Assembly: GCA_963693085.1 (NCBI GenBank)
Contig: OY856412.1
Span: forward strand, 1,125,939,244-1,126,003,243
DNA: 64,000 nucleotides
DNA from: Alisma plantago-aquatica
Taxonomy: Eukaryota > Streptophyta > Magnoliopsida > Alismatales > Alismataceae
Direction: 5' to 3'
In this document: piece after piece, positions 48,704 to 60,903 of the stretch
Layout: every line of letters starts with the position of its first letter
How positions within the stretch are numbered: the first letter of the stretch is position 1
Position numbers and translations under genes: made by a program
Notes under the pieces: model-generated
Database searches by the model: none
What the model was told of the DNA's origin: nothing
What the model saw: only the letters and a program-made list of their open reading frames with translations

Positions 48704-49524
48704 GTTCTTGGTGGAGGGAAAAAAAAGAACAGTGGATAATAAATGGACTAAACTTGGCAGAAATGAACCACATTTGGTCGGGTTTCCAAGATTGAACAAA
48801 ATCATGTTGGGTTGAATGTGGTTAGGCTGGTGGTGAAAACACAAAACCTGTCAGGTTTGGACCCCACTTAATCAGATTGAACTCACTCGGGTTTAGGTGT
48901 GTCTTGTGGCAATTTTGTTTTTGGTGGTGCGGCGGAGTGGTATTTCTATGTTTGACAGTGTGGAAGGGCATGGTGTTGTGAAGTCGTAGTGCAGCGGTCA
49001 TTAGACAATGTTGGTAGTTCGCAGTTGCATGCAACTTTGGGCGGCACAACTTGTGGCTATTTTTATCACTGTGGAACCATGGAGAGGTGAGGCAAAGTTG
49101 GTGTCGGCATGTTGGCTTGGCAAGATGACAATGATTGATGTTGCTGGTAGATCGAAGGTTACAACTAGGGACCTATGATGACTGGTTCTTGGATTTGTGG
49201 TGTTGTTGTTGCTTGTGGTAGAGGCTAGGTGACACGGTGGCTGGCAGTTGCAAGTCAACTGCAGATAGGGTCGGGGTTGCTCATAGAAGTAGTAGAGTGG
49301 TTCAACTGTGACAACGTATCTGTCGGTGTTGGTGCAAGTGTTGAATGTCGCATTGTCATTATGGGCTACTGCTGTGAAGAAACTGAAACCAGGTGGCGGG
49401 CAATATCTAGTGGGTGGCAGAGGCTAGAGCTCTCTAGGGTTAGAGAAGCGGGGGTCTCGTTTGCTAGTAGGGCAAAGGATGGAGTCTTTGATTGATTCAG
49501 TGATAGATTTGGTCACACTTCGAG
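48704..49524 (-). other. Leader of the plant-transposon-protein-like locus
   Basis: About 0.8 kb of His/Thr/Pro-rich but unrecognised frames between the TATA box and ATG 48703. I read it as an untranslated leader; an unannotated intron is possible. Confidence 0.35.
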
Positions 49525-49535
49525 CTTATTTATAG
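49525..49535 (-). promoter_or_regulatory. TATA box (CTATAAATAAG), minus strand
   Basis: A strong TATA match about 820 bp upstream of ATG 48703 on the same strand, followed by a CT-rich leader (CTCTAACCCTAGAGAG near 49440). It suits the promoter of the broken ORF. Confidence 0.5.
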
Positions 49536-49685
49536 GCATGGGGCTTTCCCTAAAGGCTGAACCTAGTCAAAGCTGACTGAATTGGAATGAAACTAGTCGA
49601 GTTTTCTTGGAGGCATTTTGGCACAAAATATTCCAACAAAAAGTCAGTCGTCTGGTAGCTGCAGACTGAAAAATGTAGTATGATA

Positions 49686-51812
49686 TATTGGGAAATACTG
49701 ACATAGAGTATAATACAGGAAATAAAAAAATTATCTCTCCATATTTCCATAATAGTAAGATCCCATCAACTACTACAAAATAGGAAGGATGAATTTAATG
49801 AGTTATACTTGTTACTGGAGCAAGTCCAGTGACAAAACTCACTTCCTTGCAACGGCTAATTAGTTACTCTCTGAGAAACATCCAAAGGACTCCTGTCTCT
49901 ATAGTAGTCCACATGGATGAACTAGAACTCTTGTCGCTCATCAAGAATGAACAGGAACGAGTTCTCCCTCCCGTTGGTGTATTAATCACCAACCTACTCT
50001 CCCACAAAGACAACATCTCAGTTGTTCTCTCGTGTTGGCTATCCCTCCCTATCGGGTAGGACTTGTCTGAGCTCTCTCAGTTACCATAACTAGATAGGAC
50101 AACAATTGTCAAAGGGACTAATTCTTAGTTTTCTATTTTGTGTGTTAGGAGCCTCCAATACCACTCCTTTTATAGGCAAGGTTGGGGTCAGGGTTCCCAG
50201 TCAATATGGAATTACATGGGAGTGGAAGGGACTAGAATAACTTGAACTTTTGCATTCTATAAGACACCAAACTATCCTCTGGCACACCCAAACAATCATA
50301 TATTGTGTGATACATTCGTCTTGCACTGCCAAATGGGCATTTGTCAGATTCCCAATAGGATACAAATTTGGAAATTTTGATTCCAATTAATATCACATAT
50401 TAATTTCCTTGTACCCCAAGTAAAGTACAATCGAAACTATTCAGAAAACACCCTGAACCTTCATTCGACCCAACCAATCCATGTCACTCATGGGAGATTC
50501 CCGTCTCGCTCATCCAGATGCCCATCTAGTGAGTCAAGATGAGCCAGTCAGTTCAATCATATTGAACCAGTCGATCCAAGGGTAGAAATAATCCAATTCA
50601 AACTCTAATCACTCTGACAACCCAAACAAACATATGTATAGTTGAGATGCCCATCTTGCTACCCAAACAGCCATCTCACTCAGTGAGATGATCGTTTGGT
50701 AGACTAGTCAACTAATCAATCGATTTGTTGCGTGAATTGAATACATAAACACTTTAGTAATCAATCCAATTGTCATTCAAGATCAAGCTCCTCTTCTATA
50801 TGAGTTCCTATGTGTCTGACCCTATTGGTCACATATCACATTGGCAGTGAATGTCCATAATGAGTTTATGACGTCACAAGCAAAGAGTCATTCCTAGTCG
50901 CGCATCAGTGCTACCCAAGTGAATGGAAAGTTGGAGAACAAATTCAACCTACAATTTGTGTAAGGTGTTGTAGTGATTGTATAATTTCTTTGTCACTGAT
51001 ATCCAGGATGAACTCGAGGCATGGAAAGTCATCCTCTCAGTCCTCAATCCATGTTCTTTGAACCAAGAGCAGACTATCTGAGATAATGTGACCTCAATAT
51101 TATTATTGATTCACATGTGCATGTGCATGTGTTTCTCAGTCTTTCTTATCATGTGGCCATGATATCATACTCCAGTAGGAGGGATAAATGCCAAATCTAT
51201 CACTCATTGTCTATCCCCATGTGTCAAAGTCACCCAATCATCACCGTTATAACAACCCATATTCCAGGAATTAATTTGATGATGTAAAAGTGTACCCAAT
51301 GACATGTAATGAGTGTAATGATTTTAGGTCTAAGAATCACAATAACCACATTCACTATGAGAGATGATTGTGACCACTACAACCATGTGTCACTCTCAAG
51401 GTGGATCTGTCTAATACACTATTACATAACATGTATCTGTGTGCTTGGTTTGATACTACCATCTCATGACTTAGTTAGACTCAATCATCAACCAACTCAC
51501 ACTCCAGTCTTATGTTACTGGTGTCTATCTACCTTTCACAGTAATAACTAACTAGGGACATAATGAGAATATGTATATGTACTCTTAACATTTGTATGAT
51601 CTCATTTCCATAAGGCTAATATTTGAAGACATACATCATTGAGTAATATTATTCTCTAGACATTAACTTTGTATCCTCATTATCTCATAACTGAGTGAAA
51701 TAAATGAATTGGAAGCTTGCCTTTATATATGTTAATATTAATCAAATCATTTTAGGTGATTATGCCATGCCAATCATCATATAATTGGCTCTATGGGAAT
51801 ACCTTACCAATA
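49686..51812 (-). repeat. Copia 2 3' LTR (left copy)
   Basis: 2,127 bp. Boundaries come from TATTGGG after TGATA and from CCAATA before the polypurine tract. On the minus strand a TATA box CTATAAAAGGAG is at about 50175-50165, with the inverted-motif block at 50460-50720 upstream of it. Confidence 0.75.
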
Positions 51813-52649
51813 TACTCCCACTTGCACATAGAGACAATCACCCATAGATATCATCCTTAGTGATCTAAACATGTCCAACATGCTTCTGTTGAGCTAGTGC
51901 TGATTTAGCGGGTAGCAACACTGCCATTAGTCGATATATGGAAATTTTCTTATCATTTCACTTTGGGATGAAACCACTGTAATATGGTATCTGATATTCC
52001 TTGCCTAACAATTAGCTCCATCATTGTCAAAGTATCTCTACTGAGTCACCAATGGTCTGAACATCTATAAGTTCCTTATATGAACTCTTTCGATCCATAT
52101 AGTATCATTTTTTGTTCATAATACAAGTATACTTGACTTGTATTGTAGAATATCATTAATGGATATTAGTTCGGAACCTTTCCAACTAATAACAACCTTT
52201 TTTAAATAAAACATATTTATTGAAATTTCTTGGTTATTATGTAAGCTTACATCGATGTAACCCTTTACATCCAACTCTTCCTTTTATTCCTATCATTATT
52301 GACTAGTAATCTTATCCTTAAGTACTTCACAAGTACTAATGGATATCATTTAATGACTCTTCAATAATCATTATTGAATTTTATATCATCTTTTCATGTC
52401 AAATACATACAAGATTATATGACATAAGCATGTTAATATCTTACAGGATAGAGCACTATTGGGCTCGCCCATGAAATCTTATTCATGATATTTCCATTCT
52501 TCACAAAAATCAGAATATAGGGAGACTAATCCAAATTATCTCTCATTATATCCTTCCATGTTGAACTCTTTCAATATTTTTCTATTTGTATGTGCTCAAC
52601 TCATGTTGTGAAACTTTCAAGAAATATCTCATACATCTTTATACTTATC

Positions 52650-53260
52650 TCATAAGATGTCTCACCTTATCCTTCATGAGTGAAGGAGTTTTGCATGCCA
52701 GATCTCAATATTCACAATATTAAGATGTTATTCCTCATCTCATGTGGAATATTCATATATGCACCCACTAAATCTTTTGTAATCACATAATTCATCTTTT
52801 ATCTTGATTCAAGTCAAACTCTTTGACTATTTTATCAAGTCAAAAGATCTCTTTTCTAAGTTGCTTGTTTCAATCCCAGATTGAACTTTGTAGTTTATAG
52901 ACTTCATTTGCATTCTTAAAGTTATAATACCCTTTAGGTTGTGTCATGTACACATCCCATGGTATATTCCCTTAAGGAATCTGGTATTAATCTTCATATG
53001 CCAAATCTCTTGGTGTATTCGAATTACAACAACAAGCATGATAATTAGCAATGGAATTTCTATCATATTCAACGACATGAACAAATTCAAAAAACCATTA
53101 AACCAATTTGTCATTTTATGTTATCCATGTAGGTCTTTTCCATAAGACCCTATTTCGCCCTTTTGGTATTACCCCTTTAGGTGGCTCTATCAAGGTCCTA
53201 CCTTGTTAGCTTATATGGATCCCATATTACTCAGGAATAGCTTCTGGTTGACTAGTTGGC
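52650..53260 (-). pseudogene. Copia 2 RT remnant
   Basis: Reading through stops on the minus strand: EPPKGVIPKGR near 53190, then NIPWDVYMTQPKGYYNFKNANEVYKLQSSIWD at about 52970-52870, and DKIVKEFDLNQDK near 52820. These are the TAFLNG-EDVYM-GLKQ and RFD...F.. blocks of copia RT. No catalytic YVDD is preserved. Confidence 0.7.
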
Positions 53261-54599
53261 TCATCCTGTATGACCAACCCATCTGAATTGTTGGATTAAC
53301 AATCCTCCAATCCCAGATTTGTTCTACTAGAACCATTTTATTCTATGTTACATGATGAACAAGAGTTTCCACAACAACTTGTGATTCTCTTAGTTCTCAT
53401 TGTACCTCTTTGTTGTCCTCGAGCAATTTGAGTATTACTTTTACTCCCACTGAATCTTTAGGAGCTCAGTTATCCTATTAAAAAAAACAATTTTGTTATT
53501 GGATTGGGATTAATAGTAAAAATAAAAAATTATGGTTTGTGGATAAAACCTCTCAAGAAACTACTTTCTCAATAACATTTTCAATCCTTTAGACATATTC
53601 GGACACTCCCAAATCATATAATATATGATGTCTTGATAAACCATTCATATGGTACATGATTTAGTGATAGGTATATATTTATTAGGATATAAAAAGATTA
53701 GATTAATTGATTAATTTTATCATGACTCATCATGGTACAATTCCTTCATTTTGACACATCATTTTGTTCAGATGAATTTGAATTGTGATACACTATCACA
53801 GTTCTATCTTAGAAGGTTCTCAAGATATTGATGCATTGTATTTCAATACTTGATCTCATCAAGGTTTCTTAATACTTTGATCAAAGTCATACTTCATTTA
53901 TAATCTCTTTGAACATTTCAAGAGATTTCCATTTTACTGAGTACATATCATCATATTATCAGTAAAAGAATATGAGGTATAAGTAATTATCTATAGCATT
54001 CATTCCATAAGATCTTCATGGATCATATCTATGAAGTATGGTGGAAGACTTATCCTCCCACTACACCTAGTGAAGGATATTATGTCACATTGTGTATAAG
54101 TAATAATTGCATATTTCCTTAGGTTCAATAACCAAGGGAGTCTAGATTAACATCAACATGTATTCTAGGTTTGCATTTCTTATATATACATACAATGTCA
54201 CAATTGCTAATGATTTGGTATAAAAATTATAAACATTCATCTTTGGATCATTTCGAATAAATATCACAAGATGTTTTAGGGACAATGTCATGCCAGATTA
54301 TATCTTTGGAACAGAAGCACTACCAAATCTTTATTTATAATCATCCTTATCAATACAAGATACATGAAGAAAATGTTTCTATTCTATTGGCATAATGAAA
54401 TAGTAATTCTAGTAACTCTACATGCCCATTGGGCTAAGATAAATTTAAATGTAGACTATGGATTCCACAACACTTTCTCCTTGACCATCTTTGTCCTTCT
54501 ATGAAGGATTTTACTTCTTGTCAGATCCTGCACATCAGTATGTCAAATCTCTTATTCGGTATCCTATACCAAAATTTAAGAAGTAATCAAATTTATCTT

Positions 54600-55200
54600 A
54601 TATTGTTTATACATAAAATGGAGGCCTTAGTGCCATCCTTCTTCTTCTTTAGTTCCTCTAACCAAAGTGGGAAATTTCTCTTCCAATGTCCAGGTTGGTG
54701 ACAATGGTGACAATTGCCTCTTTGTTTCTTCACTCCACCTTTTTCCTTGAGATTTGAAGATTTGGGCTTCTAGCTAGGTTTAGAACTCTTCTTATCCTTG
54801 CCTTTGACTATAGACTTCCCCTTTGTCTTTCTAATCACCATCAAAGACATGGGCTTGTCTTTCTTCGTTTGTGTCTCAATTGTCCTTGACATGCCTAACA
54901 ACTCTGTCAATGGCTTGCCAAAGTCGTTCATGTTGTAGTTCATGACAAACTAACCATATGACTATGGCAGGGAATGTAGAATCACATCAGTGGCCAACCC
55001 TTGGCCCAAGGGGAATCCTAGTATGGCTAGGCTCTCTACATACCCAATGAGATTGAGTACATGAGGACGTACTGGATCTCCTTCTACCATGCAGTACTTG
55101 AACAACACCTTGGAGACATTGTATATCTCCTGGATTGCCTGATCTTGGTATATGTTCTTGAGATGTGTGACCATCTCAATCACCCCATGTTCTCATGATG
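54600..55200 (-). pseudogene. Copia 2 gag remnant
   Basis: 55183-54962 reads MIEMVTHLKNIYQDQ ... LIGYVESLAILGFPLGQGLATDVILHSLP, the conserved core of plant copia gag. It continues through stops as MNYNMN-like, a lysine-rich stretch and a knuckle CHHCHQPGHWKRNF near 54700, in which the last Cys is Phe. Upstream to 55500 more gag-like but unreadable sequence occurs. Confidence 0.75.
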
Positions 55201-56203
55201 ACTTTGCAACTTATAGTTCAGGGAGCATAGCATCAGACACTTGGCATCCACAACATCTTTAGTATGCTTCTTATAAGCATCCTTGTCAGCTCTTGAAGCA
55301 TTTTGAGCTGGTTCCTCTAGTTCTGCCATTTCCAGGACATAGAACTTGCGCTCCTATGTGAGAGCAATTCTCAACATCCTAAACTACTCATGGATGTTGT
55401 CCCTAGTAAGTTTGTCCTTTTCAAGGATCGATCGTAGATAAAAATGATTATTGTTCATTGCCATTTGATTCTACAAAAGAATTTGCAATTTTGTCAAAAC
55501 TCATTTTTGATTTGATTAAATTAAAATTTGGGAGATAATAATTAGGTCTTTAATCAATTATCATTCTCCTTGTTTTTTTTCAAATTAATGACCCTCAAGT
55601 ATCAATTTAGAAAATTGCAGTGAATAAATTTTTAATGAGCCAGATCCAAGATAATTGAACTGTATCCCAATCAAACACTGCAAACACGGTCAATCATCAA
55701 GGTAAGCAACTTTTTCCAATTGCATCATATGTAATTCTAGATAGATGATATGTGTAACTCCTTCCCATAATCATCTTCCTTCTTCTAGGCCTAGACGCTC
55801 TGAGAATCACCACTTAAGCCTGACCCAATAGCCAATATGATAATAATGCACCCCACAGAGGCATAACCTACATTACTACCATCACACTTCCATAAGGGAG
55901 ATAGTGCACCACGCAGAGGCATAACCTACAATTAGTCGAACAAGTTTTTGATGTGTATTTCTATTGGAAAGCATCTAAGACTTAATATGTTTGATTGAGG
56001 GATTTATATATATCATATTTATACATATACAATATCCAATGACCACATATATAGTATGTATCATATACATGCTATATTCAACAACATAAACATGCGATAT
56101 AAAACAAAAATAATGGTTATGGTCATGTCTACTTGTAATTCCTTAGATCCACAAAGAATTACTACCACCTAGGTCAATTATCACATCACATGTATGAACC
56201 TAT

Positions 56204-58119
56204 TGTTGGTTTAGACATGTGCTTGCCAATCTAGGTAGATTGGTTCAACCCTTGAACCGGTCATCTCGCCTCTTATCCGGTTGGTTACTCCTCTTGTTCA
56301 ACTGATCTTTGAACTCTTTCCAAACATTCAGTAGGGCCTACTAGGATGATCGTCTTCCTTGTTGTCCAACTGATGTTTGTACTCCTTCCAAATAGTCAGT
56401 TGGGCTGACCAGGTGGTCATCTAGTTCCAAATAGTCGGTTGGGCCGACCAGGTGGTCATCTAGTTCCATCATCCTATCCTCCATGGTCCTCTAGATGGTT
56501 AGCTCATCTCAACCAACAATGAACATCTTCAACGTCATTGCAAGAAAAGAACTAACATATTTCTACTTTATTACATTGAATAAGAGAAACCTCAAGTTAC
56601 ATTCTAGGGGATCAAAGGTAGGAAAGCATTAACTTTACATTGGGAAGAGGGAGATAGAGGCTCGGTATGTAGACAGAGATAAACAAGAACCAAACCATCC
56701 AACCACACATAGATAAAGGGTATTGACCATAACCACACTACACATCCACCATCAAAACCACTTTTATGACACGGTGTGTAAATTGCATATATATATTTGG
56801 GAAAAATCCTCAAACATCATTAGACCCAACCGAGACATCTGAAACAAATGAGACACCCATCTCTCTCACCCAAAAACCCCTTAAGGGCAGAACTAAGACA
56901 ATTCAAACTCTGATCACCCTAACAACCCAAATAGTCATCTCAACACTTGAGACATCCATCTAGCTGCCCAAACGACTGTCTCATTCAGTGAGATGGTCAT
57001 TTGGTAGATCGGACAGCCAATCAGTCAATCTATTGCATTAATTGAATACCTAAACACTTTAGTAATCAATCCATTTGTTATTCAACATGAAACTTCTCTT
57101 CTAGACGAGTTCCTATGTGTGTGACCCTATAGGTCCCATATCACGTTGGTAGTGAATGTCCATAACTAGTTTATGACATCACAAGAAAAGAGTGGCGCCT
57201 AGTTGCACATCGGTGCTACCCAAGTGAATGGAAAGTTGGAGAACAACTTCAACCTACAATCTATGTAAGATGTTGCATTGATTGTATAATTCCTTTGTAA
57301 CTGATATCCAGGATGAACTCGAGGCATGGAATGTCATCCTCTCAAATTTCAATCAATGTTCCTTGAACCAAGAGCAGACTATCTTAGATAATGTGACCTC
57401 AATATCATCTATTGGTTTACATGTGCATGTGAATGTGTTTCTCAGTCTCTCTTATCAAGTGTCCAGGATATCATACTCTAGTAGGAGGGACAAATACCAA
57501 ATCTATCACTCATAGTCTATCCCTATGTGTCAAAGTATCCCAATCATCACCATTATAACAACCCATGCTTTAGGATTGCATTTGATGATGTCAAAGCATA
57601 CCAAATGATATGTGACCAGTGTAGTGATTTCAGTTCTATGAATCACAATCACCACCATCACTATGAGAGATTACTATGACCACTACTACCATGTGTGACT
57701 CTCAAGGTGGGTATGTCTGATATATTGTTCCCTAACATGTATTTGTGTGCATGGTTTTATATTGACATGTCATGACTTAGTGAGACTCAGTCATCAACCA
57801 ACTCACAATCTAGTCTTATGTGTTACTGGTGTCTATCTACCTTCCACAGTAAGAACTGACTAGGAACATAATGAGAAGATGTATATGTACTCTTAACATT
57901 CGTATGATCTCATTTACACAAGGCTAATACTTGAATACATACTTCATTGAGTAATATCATTCTCTGGACAGTCACTCTGTATCCTCATTATCTCATAATT
58001 GAGTGAAATAAATGAATTGGAAGCTTGACTTTATATATGAAAATATTAATCAAATCTTTTTAGGTAATTATGCCATGCCAATCATCATGTGATTGGATCT
58101 ACGGCATACCTTACCAATA
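56204..58119 (-). repeat. Copia 2 5' LTR (right copy), inner boundary uncertain
   Basis: From 58119 leftward it matches the left LTR to about 56800 (corresponding to 50480). The stretch 56204-56800 does not align simply with the rest of the left LTR. It includes a 39-bp tandem duplication at 56386-56463 (CCAAATAGTCRGTTGGGC). TGTTGGTTTAG at 56204 is a plausible inner end. A primer-binding site is not recognisable. Confidence 0.55.
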
Positions 58120-58816
58120 TGATACCTATCAGTGACTAACATGACAAATTGACTGTCTAATTGCCTGTCAGTCAGACAGACTTTTGACCATTGACCATTA
58201 TTCAGGCGGAAAAATACACGAGATAGCACAGACTCTCCCTTTTCTGGCGCTGGCGCTTTCATTCTCCAAAAAAGGCTGCCATTTTCCAATATTATATCAA
58301 GGACATGACTTGAGTCCCTAGTCACTCAAGCGAGAGAGTTGTGTTATGGGTGGCCTTATTGCATGGTTCAGAGAGAAATTGTGTATGTGACTGTCGAGTT
58401 CGCTTGAACTCAATTGGGTTAGACCCATGAAAATCCAACTCAAGGAGTCACACGTGAGGTTGAAAAAGTGAGAAAGTCTGACATGAGTTGGTAAGTCAAA
58501 AAATGAGAGAAGTGTATCATGGAAACTCAAGGAAAGAGGTCAAAATATGTAAAAAATTAGAAGATTCCATGTTGATATGTTGGGATAAGGTGGTACAAAA
58601 AGATTCCATAAAATATGATCAGAAGTTAGGTCAGGTTTGACGATGTGGAGTCAGACTCGGTGACATACATATGAATTCAATCTCACACATGGTCAATATA
58701 AATCTACTAAACAATGAAATGCATTGACATAGAACATCATAATATAATAAAACACGATGTTCATCTTACTAACAAATGTATGAAGTTGAATTATGTTCAA
58801 AAAGTCAGACCACAGT
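58120..58816. other. Flank right of copia 2, no gene seen
   Basis: Continues the sequence interrupted by copia 2 (shared TGATA). Upstream part of the minus-strand locus at 48.0-49.7 kb; no domain, LTR boundary or promoter identified. Confidence 0.35.
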
Positions 58817-59048
58817 TGTAAGGACCCTGACCCACATTTTGGGCTAACCCTATTTGTTTTTCTTAAGAGTGTTTCTTAGCTACTTTATCTAATCACCTAA
58901 GATGAAATTAGGGCATATTGGAGGTTTGTGTTACTTGTTTGAGCTTTTTCTTTGATGCTTGTGATTTGTAGAGAGGTTTGGTGCAAACTTGCAATTTACC
59001 CAGAATACGGGTTGATGTGCAAATTTTCCAGTTGTAGATTGTTTCTTC
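58817..59048 (+). repeat. Start of another chromovirus-like LTR, interrupted
   Basis: TGTAAGGACCCTGACCC followed by phrases like those in LTR A (TGCAATTTACCCAGAATACGG, GTGCAAATTTTCC versus GTGCAAATTACCC). I read it as the first ~230 bp of a related plus-strand LTR into which copia 3 inserted. Confidence 0.45.
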
Positions 59049-60903
59049 TGTTGGGTTTTAGGGGAGGCAGAGAAGGCAGCGGAAACAAAAATTTTCTCCC
59101 CCAAACCCAGAACAAGGAAACGCATCAACGTCTATACAATAGGAAAGGATGGTGTGTGGAATCATACCTTGTCCCGAGGCTTGCTCGGCGACAATACCTC
59201 GTGCCTTGCGTGGTCTTCACCTCTGGTCTTGGACGGTGTCTGTGCAGCTCCTGGTCACACTGAGACTGACGACTCCTCCTCTCACCAGGACTGTCGAGAT
59301 TGATAGTTGTCCTCCAAGTGGCAGAAATCTCCCGCCTCTGAAGTAGTCCATACGGACCACCTGGAACTCCAATCTCCTTGTCCCACAAAGAATTGGAAGG
59401 AGTCGCACCCTCCTGTCAGCGTACTAGTCGCCAACACACTCTCCTGCTGCCAGTCGCAACTGCAGTTGTCTTTCCCTTGTTGTGCCTCCCTTATCGGGTA
59501 GCACTTGCTCGGGCTCTCTCAGTTACCAAAACAAGAGAGAATGACAACTTTGTAGAGAAACTGGCTTGCACTGAGTTGTACTTTGAGAATCCCCCAATAC
59601 CCCTATATATAGGAGGGTCATGGGATAGGGTTCTCCATCCCGGGCAATGTGGGACTAAAAGCAGGAGTAGAACAGTTCGAGATTTTCCACAAAACAACCA
59701 ACTCACAACTTGAACCGATCATTTCAATTCTGAAACGGTCGGTTGGGGATCTGATCTGGTCGGTTGACACTCAACCGATCGGTTGGGACCCATGAAACGG
59801 TCAGTTCACTTTCTGAACCAATCGGTTCATGGTCCTGGTCAGTTCCCGATCGACTTTCCCTCTTTTGTTTCTAATTGGTATCAAATACCAATCCTTTTCC
59901 CAATCAAATTGGGCAAGTGAAACGAAAGGAAAATTCTCACCAATCCGACTTTCCCAACTTTCTCAGTTGCAACAGTTGAACCAATCGTTTCAACACTTGA
60001 AGCAATCATTCACCTTGTCCATGAGCCGATCGACTCAACACTTGAGCCGACCAGTTCACCAAGCTCAGCCGATTGGTTCATCTCATGAGTCGATCGGTTG
60101 GGAGTGCAGATTGTGCAAAATTAGTCAATTGTGGTTTCAATCAATCCAATACTCTAATCAATCTGTCCAACACCTTGAACACTATGATTTTGAGCTATCA
60201 ATTAATTGAGTGTTTAATTGAACTACTAAACTCCTTTAGTAATCAATCTAAACACTTTTTGTGGACAAAACTCCTCTTCCAGGTTAAAACCTATGTGTGA
60301 CCCTGCAGGTCCATTTCACATTGGCAGTGAAAGTCCATAACACTTATGACTTCACAAGCAAAGAGTGGTGCCTAGTCACACATCAGTGCTACCCAAGTGA
60401 AAGTAGAAAGTTGGAGAACAACTTTCAATCCTACAATCCATGAATGGTGTTACAGTGAATGTATAATTCCTTTGTCACTGATATCCCGAATGAACTCGAG
60501 GCATGGAACAGTCATCCTGTCAACGTTCATTCACTTTCTTAATCTCAGAGTAGATTGAACGAGATATGTATGACATCAATATCACATACTGATTCACACA
60601 TGCGTGCGTACGCCTATCTCAATCCTACTCATCAAGTGGCCTTGGATATCAAACTCCCTCAAGAGGGACAAATCCCATATCTATCACTCACCCCTCAAAA
60701 GCCCCATGTGTCAAAGCCACCCAATCATCACCTTTATAACAACCCATGTTTCCAGACTACGTTTGATGATGTCAAAGTGTGCCCAACGACATGTGTTGAG
60801 TGTAGTGATTTTAGGTCAAAGAATCACACTCACCACCATCAATATGAGTACTGACTATGACTACCATGTCATGGTTCCATGTGTCAAACTCACGATGGGT
60901 CTG
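59049..60903 (-). repeat. Copia 3 LTR, interrupted by Tat-type element 2
   Basis: Plus-strand start TGTTGGGTTTTAGG is the complement of the family's terminal ...AAACCCAACA. The LTR matches copia 2 up to about 57715-equivalent and is then cut by the Tat-type LTR at 60904. A minus-strand TATA box CTATATATAG is at 59612-59603, and the inverted-motif block (AACCGATCGGTT, AAACGGTCGGTT) fills 59700-60110 directly upstream of it. The spurious 111- and 103-codon frames here have no domain. Confidence 0.75.

Larger units (their letters stand above)
49686..58119 (-). mobile_element. Copia 2, complete but decayed Ty1/copia element
   Basis: Bounded by TATTGGG on the left and ...CCAATA on the right, with the 5-bp duplication TGATA at 49681-49685 and 58120-58124. 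It reads right to left: LTR, gag (55183-54900), zinc-knuckle region, decayed middle, RT (about 53260-52650), RNase H traces, polypurine tract (ACTCCCACTTG complement, 51813-51823), LTR. It is the same family as copia 1, whose ends are TG..CA; here the outer ends are TA..TA, consistent with G-to-A/C-to-T decay. All frames are riddled with stops. Confidence 0.78.

Noticed and set aside
59149..59713. Several overlapping 64-111-codon frames
   Set aside because: They lie in the R/U5 part of a copia LTR and are incidental.
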